This document shows, one piece after another, positions 8,012 to 17,104 of a stretch of 64,000 nt of DNA. The DNA comes from Hankyongella sp964404985. GTDB taxonomy: Bacteria; Pseudomonadota; Alphaproteobacteria; Sphingomonadales; Sphingomonadaceae. Both the position numbers and the translations under genes were made by a program. The DNA is taken from positions 70,003 through 134,002 of the forward strand of contig CAYOMD010000004.1 of assembly GCA_964404985.1 (NCBI GenBank), in the 5' to 3' direction. The notes beneath the pieces were generated by a model. It saw only the letters and a list, made by a program, of their open reading frames with translations. It was not told where the DNA came from and did no database searches. Each line of letters starts with the position of its first letter. Position 1 is the first letter of the stretch.

Positions 8012-9487
8012 ATGATATTTTGGCGCGTTAAGTCGTTGGATTCTATTCTGGCGAATGCCGAGAAGAAGAGTCTGCACCGGTCGCTGGGGGCGTTCCAGCT
8101 CACCTTGCTCGGGATCGGCGCCATCATCGGAACCGGGATTTTCGTCCTGACGGCGGAAGCGGCCCAGAAGGCAGGGCCGGGCATGATGATCAGCTTCATC
8201 ATTGCCGGTGCCGTCTGTGCGGTCGCCGCACTGTGTTACTCAGAGCTTGCCTCCATGGTGCCGGTCTCCGGGTCTGCCTACACCTACTCTTATGCCGTGC
8301 TGGGCGAGGTCGTCGCCTGGATCGTCGGTTGGGCGCTGATCCTGGAATACGCGATTGCGGCCAGTGCCGTGTCGGTCGGCTGGTCCGGCTATCTGGTCGG
8401 GATCGTGCAGAACGGCATGGGCATCGATTTGCCCGAAGCCTTGACCAAGGGCTATTTCGCCGGCGGGTTTATCAACATCCCGGCCATGTTCATTGCCCTG
8501 GCCGTGACCACTCTGCTGGTGGTCGGCACCAAGGAGAGCGCCAACGTCAACGCCGTCCTGGTCGTCATCAAGGTTGCGGCCCTCATCATGTTCTGCGTGC
8601 TGGCCGTGCCGGTCATGAAGATGGAAAACTTCCAGCCGTTCCAGCCGCTTGGCTTCAGCGGGGTGGCGGCTGCCGCGGCCTCTATCTTCTTCGCCTATGT
8701 TGGCTTTGATGCCGTCTCCACCGCGGCCGAGGAAACCAAGAACCCGCAACGCAACCTGCCGATCGCCCTGATCGGCTCGCTCATTGTCTGCACGATTTTC
8801 TACCTGGTGGTCGCAGCAGGAGCCATCGGCTCGGTCGGGGCGCAGCCGGTTACCGATGCTGCCGGGAATGCCTTGAATGCCGGCAGCCTGGAACTCGCCA
8901 ACCGCTGCAAGGAACTGACCGCGCTGGGCACCGAGCCATTGGCCTGCTCGAACGAGGCGCTTGCGCATGTGCTGCGTGTGATCGGGTGGGACAAGCTGGC
9001 AAATCTGATCGGCCTGGCAGCGTTCATCGCCCTGCCTTCGGTCATCTTGGCGATGCTGTTCGGCCAGACCCGGATTTTCTTCGTGATGAGCCGGGACGGT
9101 CTGCTCCCGGAAGTGCTCTCGACTGTGCACCCGAAGTTCAAGACGCCTTATATCGTGACGCTGATCACCGGCGCGTTCGTGACCCTGGCGGCTGCGTTCT
9201 TCCCCGTCGGTCAGCTGGCGGACATTTCCAACTCCGGCACCTTGTTTGCCTTCATGGTGGTCTCGTTCGCGGTGATCGTGCTGCGCAAGACCGAGCCCAA
9301 CCGTCCGCGCCCGTTCCGTACTCCGCTGATCTGGCTGGTCGGCCCGCTCTCGATACTCGGCTGCGCCTACCTGTTCTTCAACCTCTCCGGGATGACGGAA
9401 CTTGTGTTCCTCGGCTGGGCTGCCATCGGCCTCGTGGTTTATTATTTATACGGCTACCGCAAGAGTCACGTCGCCCGGGGTATTTAG
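8012..9487 (+). CDS. APC-family amino acid permease (cationic amino acid transporter type)
   Basis: A 491-residue protein with about 12 membrane segments. The first helix region LTLLGIGAIIGTGIFVLTAE has the GIGAIIGTGIF signature of APC transporters, and the overall layout resembles the YfnA/CAT subgroup. The loop with two cysteines (ELANRCKELTALGTEPLACSNE) after helix 7 is a noticeable periplasmic insertion. A GGGAG-like ribosome site sits 8 to 10 bases before ATG 8012. It is a single gene, convergent with the Ubi hydroxylase only 5 bases beyond its stop. Substrate cannot be deduced. Confidence 0.9.
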   Translation: MIFWRVKSLDSILANAEKKSLHRSLGAFQLTLLGIGAIIGTGIFVLTAEAAQKAGPGMMISFIIAGAVCAVAALCYSELASMVPVSGSAYTYSYAVLGEVVAWIVGWALILEYAIAASAVSVGWSGYLVGIVQNGMGIDLPEALTKGYFAGGFINIPAMFIALAVTTLLVVGTKESANVNAVLVVIKVAALIMFCVLAVPVMKMENFQPFQPLGFSGVAAAAASIFFAYVGFDAVSTAAEETKNPQRNLPIALIGSLIVCTIFYLVVAAGAIGSVGAQPVTDAAGNALNAGSLELANRCKELTALGTEPLACSNEALAHVLRVIGWDKLANLIGLAAFIALPSVILAMLFGQTRIFFVMSRDGLLPEVLSTVHPKFKTPYIVTLITGAFVTLAAAFFPVGQLADISNSGTLFAFMVVSFAVIVLRKTEPNRPRPFRTPLIWLVGPLSILGCAYLFFNLSGMTELVFLGWAAIGLVVYYLYGYRKSHVARGI

Positions 9488-9492
9488 CCCTC

Positions 9493-10659
9493 TCAGGCCT
9501 GGAGCGTGGACTGGCCGGTTGCCTGCGTGACGAAGAAGTTCTTCAGCATGCTTGATCGGCCAACCAGACCCAGACCGATGCGGCGCAATGACGGCAGCAT
9601 GGGCAACCGGTTGGAAAACAGCCGGTTGATGCCGTCGGTTGCGATACACATGGCGGTGTTGTCCGGCCGGCGCAGGCGCTCGTAGCGGCGCAGCACCTGC
9701 ACATCGCCAAGGTCCAGCCCGAGCCGGACGGCCTCGCCGAGCAGTTCGGCCAGCACGGCAACATCGCGCAGTGCCAGGTTCAGGCCTTGCCCGGCAATCG
9801 GGTGAATGCCGTGCGCTGCATCTCCCACCAGCAGGACACGCGCAGCGCCGTAAGCATCCGCGTGGTTGAAATTGAGCGGATAGGCCCAGCGGCGCGCCAC
9901 CACCTGCATCGGGCCGAGCACACCGGCTGCCCGCTCCGTTAGCAATGCCGACAGCCGCGCATCCGGCATGTCGAGGGCACCCCGGAGCTGGCCGCGGTCG
10001 ATCGACCAGACCACGGACGCGCGGTTGCCGGACAGCGGCAGCAAAGCCAGCGGCCCGTCCGGCAGGAAGATTTCGTGGGCGACCCCGTTGTGGGGGCGCT
10101 CATGCGCGACGGTGGTCACCACGCCGGTCTGCGGGTACTCCCAGGAGGCGCAGCGAATGCCCAGGCGAGCGCGGATAGCCGATTGCCGGCCGTCAGCCGC
10201 CAGCAGGAGCGGCGCGCTTAACACGGAGCCGGTCTGGAGCGTGGCGGTCACCCGCCCCGGCTCTGCCGACCAGTCGACGAGTTCTGCCGGCGCATGGATG
10301 CGGATCGCGGCACAATCGTCGAGTGCCTGGGCCAGCAGATGGCGGATTACACGGTTTTCCAGCATGTGCCCGAACGAGTCATCCGGTGCGGCATGGAATT
10401 GCAAATCCGGGCCGCGATTGTCGTCCACGACGCGGATGGAGCGGATCGGTTCACCATGCGTCGCAATCGGCAGCCCCAGGCGTTCAAACAGGCCCCGGCT
10501 GGCGGCCGCGATGGCCGTGGCGCGGCCGTCATGTGCTGGCGCAAGGCGCACAGTCGTCGGCTCGCGGTCGATCAGGTCGACCTCCAGCCCCTGCTGCGCC
10601 AGTGCCAGTGCCATGGTCGCACCGACCATGCCGCAGCCCAGAATGATGACATCTGCCAT
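9493..10659 (-). CDS. UbiH/UbiF/COQ6-family FAD-dependent hydroxylase
   Basis: A 388-residue flavoprotein monooxygenase of the ubiquinone-ring hydroxylase family. The start was placed at ATG 10659 because a strong AGGAGA site lies just upstream and the protein then begins with the FAD-binding fold MADVIILGCGMVGATMALAL. The second FAD motif, GDAAHGIHPIAGQGLNLAL, is near residue 280. The family hydroxylates C1, C5 or C6 of the quinone ring; which position this copy serves cannot be decided from sequence. The 118-base region to the divergent ftsK should hold promoters for both, none obvious. Confidence 0.92.
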   Translation of the reverse strand: MADVIILGCGMVGATMALALAQQGLEVDLIDREPTTVRLAPAHDGRATAIAAASRGLFERLGLPIATHGEPIRSIRVVDDNRGPDLQFHAAPDDSFGHMLENRVIRHLLAQALDDCAAIRIHAPAELVDWSAEPGRVTATLQTGSVLSAPLLLAADGRQSAIRARLGIRCASWEYPQTGVVTTVAHERPHNGVAHEIFLPDGPLALLPLSGNRASVVWSIDRGQLRGALDMPDARLSALLTERAAGVLGPMQVVARRWAYPLNFNHADAYGAARVLLVGDAAHGIHPIAGQGLNLALRDVAVLAELLGEAVRLGLDLGDVQVLRRYERLRRPDNTAMCIATDGINRLFSNRLPMLPSLRRIGLGLVGRSSMLKNFFVTQATGQSTLQA

Positions 10660-10777
10660 GGCAGTCTCCTTTACAGGAGAGATAAACCGGCGCATCACCC
10701 GGCGCCAGCGCCGCCTTGCCGCACGGCTTGCTTGACGGGCAGACTCCTGCCGCGCGATATGTACGAATCGCGAACGT

Positions 10778-13054
10778 ATGAGGTCCGCCATGGCTGTCGC
10801 CCAGTTTGCTCCCCCACGCCTTGGTACCGGTGCACCCCGGTTCCGTGCCGCCCTGCGCGCGGCACTGCTGTTTGCGCCTGGCGTGCTGCTGCTTGCCGCG
10901 CTGCTGAGCTACAACCCGATTGATCCCTCCTGGAGTCAGGCATCCGCACACGCGCCGACCAATCTCCTCGGCCTCCCCGGTGCGTATCTTGCCGATATTC
11001 TGGCACAGTTTCTCGGGTTGCTGGCGGTCAGCGTGCCGACTCTGGCGCTGGTGTGGGGCTGGGTGATTGTGCGCAACGGCAAGCTCGCGCGGTGGCGGCT
11101 GCGTCTTGTTGCTGCGGCCTTGGCTATTCTGCTCGCCGGCATGGCCGCCGGCTGTGTTATGCCCGGTCTTGCCTGGCCGGTCTCCTCGGGTCCGGGCGGT
11201 CTGGTCGGCTGGCTGGCGGCACAGGGGGCATCCGGCGTGCTGACACCCTATGCTGTTCCGGTGTGGAGTGTTGCGATCGCACTTGGGTTGATCGCCCTGC
11301 CGCTGCTTGTCTGGAGTTCGGATTGGCCGCGCCCGGTACGCGCTGCCGCCCCTGAGAATGCACCAGTACCCGCAGCGGACGCCCCCGCGCGCCGCCCGCG
11401 CAAGGAACCGGATGTCGCACCGATGCCGCGCCAGACTATGGAGCGCTCACGCGTCTCTGCCCCGACGGCGGCGACGCGATCCGGCGAGCGGGCAACACAG
11501 GAGAAGCAGCGGACCCTGGAACTGGGGGACACCTACATGCTGCCCCCGCTGAGCCTGCTCAGTGGACCTGCCCGCCCGGAACGCACGGCCATCGACACCG
11601 TGGCGCTGGAGCATAACGCGCGCCTGCTCGAGACCATCCTCGACGATTACGGCGTCAAAGGGGAGATCATGCAGGTTCGCCCCGGCCCGGTGGTCACGCT
11701 GTATGAGCTGGAGCCGGCGCCTGGTGTCAAATCCTCGCGCGTGATCGGCCTGACCGATGATATCGCCCGCTCCATGAGCGCCATTTCCGCGCGCGTTGCC
11801 GTTGTGCCGGGCCGCAACGTCATCGGGATCGAGCTGCCGAACGCCAGGCGGGACGGCGTCTCGCTGCGGGAGCTCCTCGGTTCCGAGGCGTTTGAGGGCG
11901 GCAAGCGCGCCCTGCCGCTGGTCCTGGGCAAGGATATCGCGGGTGAACCGGTCGTCGTCGATCTGGCCCCGATGCCGCACCTGCTGATTGCCGGGACTAC
12001 CGGCTCGGGCAAGTCGGTCGGCCTGAATGCCATGATCCTGTCGCTGCTGTACCGCCTGACGCCGGCGCAGTGCCGTTTCATCATGATCGATCCGAAGATG
12101 CTGGAACTCAGCGTCTATGACGGTATCCCGCATCTGCTCTCACCCGTCGTCACCGACCCGAAGCAGTCGATCACCGCTCTGCGCTGGGCCGTGCGGGAGA
12201 TGGAGTCGCGCTACCAGAAAATGTCTGCCGTGAATGCCAAGTCGCTGGCCGGCTTCAACGAAAAGGTGCGCGATGCCAAGGCGCAGGGCAAGCCGTTGAT
12301 CCGCCGGGTGCTGACCGGCTACGATGACGACCGCCAGCCGATCTACGAAGAACAGAGCTTCAACTTCGAGCCGATGCCGATGATCGTCGTCGTGGTCGAC
12401 GAACTCGCGGACCTGATGATCGTCGCCGGCAAAGAGGTCGAGGTGCAGATCCAGCGGCTGGCGCAGAAGGCGCGTGCAGCCGGTATCCACCTGATCATGG
12501 CGACGCAGCGCCCCTCGGTTGATGTCATCACCGGTGTGATCAAGGCCAACCTGCCGACGCGCATTTCCTTCCAGGTGACCTCCAAGATCGACAGCCGCAC
12601 CATCCTCGGCGAGCAGGGGGCAGAGCAACTGCTGGGCAAGGGCGACATGCTGTTCATGGCATCCGGCAAGCAGCCGGTGCGGGTCCACGGGCCATTCGTC
12701 AGCGAGGAGGAGGTGGAGCACGTCGCCGATCACTGGCGAACCCAGGGCCAGCCCGATTATGTGCCGGATGTGACTCAGGAGAGCGACGATGCGCTCGCCG
12801 AGGACGATGCGCCGATCATGGCCGCCTGGGGTGAGCCGGAAGGCAAGACGGAGGACGACCTGTACCGCAGGGCGATACAGATCGTGGCCGAGTCCCAGAA
12901 GGCCTCGACCAGTTATGTGCAGCGCCAGCTCCGGCTAGGCTACAACGGGGCAGCCCGCCTGATCGAGCGGATGGAAAAAGACGGGCTTGTGAGCCCTGCC
13001 GATCATGTCGGTCGACGCCAGCTCTTCATCGACAAGGAAGGCAATCGCCTGTGA
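10778..13054 (+). CDS. ftsK: DNA translocase FtsK
   Basis: A 758-residue septal DNA translocase that pumps chromosome termini and activates XerCD. Four N-terminal membrane segments (residues about 25-175) are followed by a fairly short, Pro/Arg-rich linker, then the RecA-like motor with Walker A GTTGSGKSVGLNAM near residue 405 and Walker B IVVVVDELADLM. The C-terminal winged-helix gamma domain that reads KOPS is present (EDDLYRRAIQIVAESQKAST through GRRQLF). Start ATG 10778 or the in-frame ATG 10790 are both possible; neither has a strong ribosome site. Confidence 0.97.
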   Translation: MRSAMAVAQFAPPRLGTGAPRFRAALRAALLFAPGVLLLAALLSYNPIDPSWSQASAHAPTNLLGLPGAYLADILAQFLGLLAVSVPTLALVWGWVIVRNGKLARWRLRLVAAALAILLAGMAAGCVMPGLAWPVSSGPGGLVGWLAAQGASGVLTPYAVPVWSVAIALGLIALPLLVWSSDWPRPVRAAAPENAPVPAADAPARRPRKEPDVAPMPRQTMERSRVSAPTAATRSGERATQEKQRTLELGDTYMLPPLSLLSGPARPERTAIDTVALEHNARLLETILDDYGVKGEIMQVRPGPVVTLYELEPAPGVKSSRVIGLTDDIARSMSAISARVAVVPGRNVIGIELPNARRDGVSLRELLGSEAFEGGKRALPLVLGKDIAGEPVVVDLAPMPHLLIAGTTGSGKSVGLNAMILSLLYRLTPAQCRFIMIDPKMLELSVYDGIPHLLSPVVTDPKQSITALRWAVREMESRYQKMSAVNAKSLAGFNEKVRDAKAQGKPLIRRVLTGYDDDRQPIYEEQSFNFEPMPMIVVVVDELADLMIVAGKEVEVQIQRLAQKARAAGIHLIMATQRPSVDVITGVIKANLPTRISFQVTSKIDSRTILGEQGAEQLLGKGDMLFMASGKQPVRVHGPFVSEEEVEHVADHWRTQGQPDYVPDVTQESDDALAEDDAPIMAAWGEPEGKTEDDLYRRAIQIVAESQKASTSYVQRQLRLGYNGAARLIERMEKDGLVSPADHVGRRQLFIDKEGNRL

Positions 13055-13692
13055 ACGTGCGCATTCTGGCCATCTGCCTCGGGCTCTTGTTCGCGGTACC
13101 GGCGCAGGCCGCCCTGCCGGATGGGCGCAATGCCCTGCTAGACCAGGTTGAGCGCCATTTCGCGCAGGTTAAGACCATGACAGCAAACTTCGTCCAGACC
13201 GGCCCGGACGGGCGGCAGACTCGCGGCGTCATGACCCTGGCGCGCCCCGGCAAGGTGCGCTTCCAGTACGAACCGACGATCCCGTTCCTTGTGGTCGCAG
13301 ACGGGCGGCAGGTCTCGCTCATCGATTATGAGGTCGCTCAGGTACAGCGCTATCCGATCCGGGAGACGCCGCTTGCCGCTCTGCTGGGTCCGGCGGGTGG
13401 CCTGCGGCAATACGCCGCGGCTGTGGATGTCTCGGTTCAATCCGGCATCCAGATACTCACAGTTGGGGCGCAGGACAAACGTCGGCCGGAATACGGCAAG
13501 CTGACGCTATATTTCCAGGATGCACCAGGCGCTCCCGCCGGATTACTGCCGATCGGCTGGACCGTGGTCGACAATCAGGGGCAGACCACGCAGGTGCAAT
13601 TGACCGGCGTGAAGTTCAATCCGCCGGTCAGCGAGGGTGCTTTTCGCTTCCGTGATCCGCGCGGTGCGGGCACAGGCCCGCGTAGCCGCTGA
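13051..13692 (+). CDS. lolA: Outer-membrane lipoprotein carrier protein LolA
   Basis: A 213-residue periplasmic chaperone that carries lipoproteins from LolCDE to the outer membrane. It starts with GTG at 13051 inside the ftsK stop (GTGA overlap). The signal peptide NVRILAICLGLLFAVPAQA is followed by the typical repeats VERHFAQVKTMTANFVQT, RGVMTLARPGKVRFQYEP and FLVVADGRQVSLIDYE. ftsK-lolA is a frequent alphaproteobacterial pair. The C-terminal FRFRDPRGAG extension is short. Confidence 0.95.
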   Translation: MNVRILAICLGLLFAVPAQAALPDGRNALLDQVERHFAQVKTMTANFVQTGPDGRQTRGVMTLARPGKVRFQYEPTIPFLVVADGRQVSLIDYEVAQVQRYPIRETPLAALLGPAGGLRQYAAAVDVSVQSGIQILTVGAQDKRRPEYGKLTLYFQDAPGAPAGLLPIGWTVVDNQGQTTQVQLTGVKFNPPVSEGAFRFRDPRGAGTGPRSR

Positions 13693-13766
13693 CTCATGCT
13701 GCGTCCGGCGGAGCGCGCGGCAAGACGAAAAACACTACAGCGCACGTTAATATACCGGCCCGTTTA

Positions 13767-13795
13767 TTGAAACTCTGCCGAATAGAGAGTATATG
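13767..13795 (+). promoter_or_regulatory. Sigma-70-type promoter for the small RNA after lolA
   Basis: TTGAAA (13767-13772) and TATATG (13790-13795) are separated by exactly 17 bases, the optimal spacing. It is one of the best sigma-70-like promoters in the window. No start codon with a protein frame follows; an intrinsic terminator comes about 80 bases after the expected transcription start. Confidence 0.7.
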
Positions 13796-13801
13796 TTGTG
13801 G

Positions 13802-13907
13802 GTGGTGGTAAACCGTAGCTGGTGTCTACCCCCTGTACCCCAGTGACCGCCACTTGCGTGACGAGCGCAGACTGAACCCCGCCTCATGCCCCCGAGGCGG
13901 GGTTCTT
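13802..13907 (+). ncRNA. Probable small RNA between lolA and xthA
   Basis: A stretch of about 106 bases bounded by a good promoter upstream and an intrinsic terminator at its end, with no plausible coding frame. The expected start is near 13802 (GGTGGTGGTAAACCG). The interior can form at least one further stem, for example CTGG near 13820 with CCAG near 13840, and carries unpaired-looking C-rich runs (CTACCCCCTG, TACCCCAG) of the sort many regulatory RNAs use to contact ribosome sites. I do not recognise the family; it is shorter than 6S RNA. Independent transcription, rather than a lolA tail, is inferred from the promoter. The rest of 13693-14008 shows nothing else. Confidence 0.55.
13875..13907 (+). 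terminator. Intrinsic terminator of the small RNA
   Basis: AACCCCGCCTC and GAGGCGGGGTT form a perfect 11-bp stem with an 8-base loop, followed by a short T-containing tail (CTTA). The tail is weak in U, so termination efficiency is uncertain. Confidence 0.75.
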
Positions 13908-14008
13908 ACATGTTAAAGGCATCGATTTTGGCTGCACCAGCCTGATTTTCGCACGCGCCCGATGCGAAAAGTGCTTTTCACGGACGAATCCAGTACAGCA
14001 TTTTGGGA

Positions 14009-14797
14009 ATGACGATTCGTATCGCGACCTGGAACATAAACTCTGTCCGCGCCCGCATGGAGCTGGTGCGCCGCTTCTGTGCCGAATATGCGCCGGATAT
14101 CCTGTGCCTGCAGGAAACCAAGGTTGACGACGGCAGTTTCCCCCGCTCCTCCCTTGCTGCACTTGGCTACTCAGACATTCGTGTGCGCGGCCAGCGGATG
14201 CATCACGGGGTGGCCATCCTCTCGAAGCTGCCGCTTGCCGATGTCAGCAGCGAGGACTGGCAGGCCAATGGCGAGGCTCGCCATCTCGGAGTCATGCTGC
14301 CGTGCGGTATACGTCTGGAGAATGTCTATGTGCCGGCAGGCGGCGATGTGCCGGACCGCACAGCGAACCCCAAATTCGGACAGAAGCTGGATTTCCTGTC
14401 GCGCATGACAGAGTGGGCCGGCCGGTTGACTACGCCGAGCATCCTGCTGGGTGATTTCAATGTGGCACCCTTGCCATCCGATGTCTGGAACCATAACGCC
14501 TTGCTCACTGTGGTCAGCCATACGCCTGTTGAGGTGGCGGCCCTGGATGCGCTGGCGGCAAGCCACGGCTGGATCGACACCGGCCGGCACTTCGCGCCGG
14601 CACCAGCACGGCTCTACACCTGGTGGAGTTACCGGGCGAGTGACTGGCGCGCGTCTGACCGTGGACGCCGGCTTGATCATGTCTGGGCCAGCCCGGTGCT
14701 CGCCCCCCAGTTGCAGGGGTGCACCACGATCGAGGATGCCCGCGGCTGGGAAAAGCCGTCTGACCATGCTCCCATGATCCTCGAGCTGGCGCTTTGA
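14009..14797 (+). CDS. xthA: Exodeoxyribonuclease III (AP endonuclease)
   Basis: A 262-residue exonuclease III/AP endonuclease of the EEP superfamily, acting in base-excision repair. The N-terminus IRIATWNINSVRARMELV holds the conserved Asn, LCLQETKVDDGSFP the metal-binding Glu, LLGDFNVAP the Asp-Asn pair and EKPSDHAPMILEL the catalytic Asp-His. ATG 14009 was chosen over the TTG two codons upstream. Its stop overlaps the ribA start (TTGA). Confidence 0.96.
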   Translation: MTIRIATWNINSVRARMELVRRFCAEYAPDILCLQETKVDDGSFPRSSLAALGYSDIRVRGQRMHHGVAILSKLPLADVSSEDWQANGEARHLGVMLPCGIRLENVYVPAGGDVPDRTANPKFGQKLDFLSRMTEWAGRLTTPSILLGDFNVAPLPSDVWNHNALLTVVSHTPVEVAALDALAASHGWIDTGRHFAPAPARLYTWWSYRASDWRASDRGRRLDHVWASPVLAPQLQGCTTIEDARGWEKPSDHAPMILELAL

Positions 14798-15855
14798 TCG
14801 AGGCCGTCGAGCTTGCCGTGGACCGCCTGCGCCGTGGCCGGCCAGTAGCTATCGGTCCGCTTGTGTGCCTGTCGCTGGAACTTGCCGGCGATGGCAGCCT
14901 TTCAGACTTTGATCGCGATAAGCCGGCGGATCTGGTCGTTGCCGCCCGGCGTGCCACATTCCTGCGGCTGGGCAACGCGCGGGCCGCCGCAGGTATGCAG
15001 GCGACACGCATTGTGCGGGAGGGCTGGCACACTCTGCCCGAACTGCTGGCGCTTGCCGATCCACTTATGGATATGGCCGCCCCGCTCAAGTCCCCGCTGC
15101 GGGCGCGCGACATGGCGCCCGCCGTTGCGCACGCTGCTGCTGCAGCCCTCGAGCTCTGCCGGCTTGCTGGCCTGTTGCCGGCGGTCATGGTCCGCGAGTC
15201 GGAGCAGGCGGACGCGCTGAATGCGGACGCCATACTGGCCTATGACGCGACCGCCGCGGCAGCGTTGACACGGGTTGCAACGGCACGCGTGCCGCTCTTT
15301 GATGCCGAGGATTGCCGCATTCATGCGTTCCGCGCGGGCGCGGGTGCCGCCGATCATCTGGCGATCGAAGTCGGGGTGCCACCGCGCAGCACCCCGGTGC
15401 TGGCGCGCATCCACTCGGAATGCTTCACCGGCGACCTGCTCGCGTCGCTCAAGTGTGATTGCGGGCCGCAACTGCGCGGTGCCATTCAGGTCATGCGGGT
15501 GAACGCGCAAGGCGGCGTCGTACTTTATCTCGGGCAGGAAGGGCGCGGCATCGGCCTGATCAACAAGCTGCGCGCCTATGCCTTGCAGGATCAGGGCTTC
15601 GATACGGTGGATGCCAATCTGCGCCTCGGCTTTCCGGAAGACGCGCGCGACTTTGCCCCGGCGGCACGCATGCTCGGCTTGCTGGGCTTTTCCAGCGTCC
15701 GGCTCCTCACCAACAACCCGGACAAGGTTGCCGGACTCACGACGGCGGGCATGCCGGTCGTTGAGCGTGTGCCGCACCAGTTGGGCGAAAACCCCCACAA
15801 CAGTCGCTATCTACAGACCAAGCGCGATAAATCCGGGCATTGGTTGCCTGAGTAG
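14794..15855 (+). CDS. ribA: GTP cyclohydrolase II with degenerate RibB-like N-terminal domain
   Basis: A 353-residue protein whose C-terminal half is GTP cyclohydrolase II, first step of riboflavin synthesis. The zinc site C-x10-C-x-C is clear in SECFTGDLLASLKCDCG, followed by YLGQEGRGIGLINKLRAYAL and LTNNPDKV. The N-terminal half (residues 1-170) has the length and place of the RibB (DHBP synthase) domain of RibBA but lacks the acidic D-x-x-x-E-x-D catalytic segment, so it is probably inactive. TTG at 14794 overlaps the xthA stop; GTG 14818 is an alternative start. Confidence 0.92.
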   Translation: MIEAVELAVDRLRRGRPVAIGPLVCLSLELAGDGSLSDFDRDKPADLVVAARRATFLRLGNARAAAGMQATRIVREGWHTLPELLALADPLMDMAAPLKSPLRARDMAPAVAHAAAAALELCRLAGLLPAVMVRESEQADALNADAILAYDATAAAALTRVATARVPLFDAEDCRIHAFRAGAGAADHLAIEVGVPPRSTPVLARIHSECFTGDLLASLKCDCGPQLRGAIQVMRVNAQGGVVLYLGQEGRGIGLINKLRAYALQDQGFDTVDANLRLGFPEDARDFAPAARMLGLLGFSSVRLLTNNPDKVAGLTTAGMPVVERVPHQLGENPHNSRYLQTKRDKSGHWLPE

Positions 15856-15868
15856 TCGTCTCAGACGA

Positions 15869-16549
15869 CTATAGTCTGTCTCCAAACAGGGCGGTGCCGA
15901 CACGGATCTCGGTTGCACCCAATTCTATGGCAGCCTCGAAATCTGCGGTCATGCCCATCGACAGCCGCGGCAAGGCGTGCCTTCGTGCGAGTTCTGCCAG
16001 CAAAGCGAAATAGGGCGCAGGGTTCTGCCCGAGCGGGGGGACACACATCAGCCCGACGATGGGGAGTCCTTGGGACTGCGCGGCCACCAGCAAGGCAGGC
16101 AATTCCGGGACCGGACAGCCACCTTTTTGCGGCTCGTCCGCAATGCTGACCTGCAAAAAACAGTCGGGCCTGCGGTCGAGTTTCGCCATGCTCTTGCCCA
16201 GAGCTTGCACCAGCGACAGCCGGTCGACGCTGTGGATTGCATCGAACAATTGGGTGGCCTCATCGGCCTTGTTGGACTGTAACTGCCCGATGAGGTGCAA
16301 CTCGGTCCCGGGGTATTCCGCGCGCAGCGATGGCCATTTGGCGTGGGCTTCCTGGACACGGTTTTCGCCATAGCATCCAAGGCCGGCAGCGAGCATCGAG
16401 CGTATCGCGTCTGCCTCGATCGTCTTGGAGACGCCGATGAGGCGGATATCTGCGCTGGCACGGCCAGCGCGTTTTGCGGCGCGGTCGATACGTGCCTGAA
16501 TGTCAGTGAGCCGCTGCGCGGCGCCGGGTGGTGGCGCAATCATGGCCAC
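15869..16549 (-). CDS. YggS/PLPBP-family pyridoxal phosphate homeostasis protein
   Basis: A 226-residue alanine-racemase-fold protein. The PLP lysine is in IRLIGVSKTIEA near residue 42, and YGENRVQEAHAKW, LHLIGQLQSNKA and LSMGMTADFEAAIELGATEI are family signatures (the second usually reads HxIGxLQxNK; the third SMGMSxDxxxAI). It buffers intracellular PLP rather than catalysing a known reaction. The start is ATG 16549, with an in-frame ATG two codons later. It diverges from the ThiE-like gene with only 18 bases between starts, so promoters overlap coding sequence or each other. Confidence 0.94.
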   Translation of the reverse strand: MAMIAPPPGAAQRLTDIQARIDRAAKRAGRASADIRLIGVSKTIEADAIRSMLAAGLGCYGENRVQEAHAKWPSLRAEYPGTELHLIGQLQSNKADEATQLFDAIHSVDRLSLVQALGKSMAKLDRRPDCFLQVSIADEPQKGGCPVPELPALLVAAQSQGLPIVGLMCVPPLGQNPAPYFALLAELARRHALPRLSMGMTADFEAAIELGATEIRVGTALFGDRL

Positions 16550-16567
16550 CTGCTATAGCCTCGCGTC

Positions 16568-17104
16568 ATGCTGCGCAATCATGCTCCCTTGCCCCGGCTC
16601 TGGTTCTTCACCGATGACCGGCTCACGCTTGAGGCTATTGCGACGGCCTGCCGTACACTCCCGCGCGGCAGCGGCGTTGTGCTGCGCAGCCGGGATTCGG
16701 CGCGGATGCTGGCGATGCTGCGTATCGCTCGGCCACTGGCGCGTGCCGGCTGTATCGTGCCTGTGATCAGCGGTGCGGCGGCCACGCCCGGAATAGGCCG
16801 CCACCTCGGCAGGAAAGGGCGCGGGCTGCCCGCACCCGGATTGACCACGGCCAGCGCCCATGCGGTGCCGGAGCTGCGCCGCGCCGAGCGCGCAGGGGCC
16901 ATGCTGGTGTTCGTGTCTCCGGTGTTTGCAACACGCTCTCACCCCGGTGCGCGAACATTGGGACCGCTTCGTCTGGCCGCCCTGGTCCGCGCATCACGCC
17001 TGCCGGTAGTGGCGCTTGGCGGAATGACCCACAGAAATTGGCGCAGGGTGCGCGCGACTGGCGCCCACGGATGGGCGGCAATTGACGGTCTGGTGCAGGG
17101 TTAG
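16568..17104 (+). CDS. Short ThiE/TenI-like protein
   Basis: A 178-residue protein matching the thiamine-phosphate synthase/TenI barrel in its second half: LVFVSPVFATRSHPGARTLGP and RLPVVALGGMTHRN correspond to the phosphate-binding and GG-I motifs. The N-terminus (RLWFFTDDRL) is also ThiE-like, but the protein is about 30 residues shorter than ThiE and the usual conserved Gln/Arg/Lys pyrimidine-binding residues are not evident. It may be a regulatory or degenerate homologue rather than a true synthase. No other thi gene is near. Its stop overlaps the convergent outer-membrane protein gene by 4 bases. Confidence 0.75.
   Translation: MLRNHAPLPRLWFFTDDRLTLEAIATACRTLPRGSGVVLRSRDSARMLAMLRIARPLARAGCIVPVISGAAATPGIGRHLGRKGRGLPAPGLTTASAHAVPELRRAERAGAMLVFVSPVFATRSHPGARTLGPLRLAALVRASRLPVVALGGMTHRNWRRVRATGAHGWAAIDGLVQG

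Noticed and set aside
13802..13907. 6S RNA (ssrS) identity for the small RNA
   Set aside because: Too short, with no long closing stem and central bubble.
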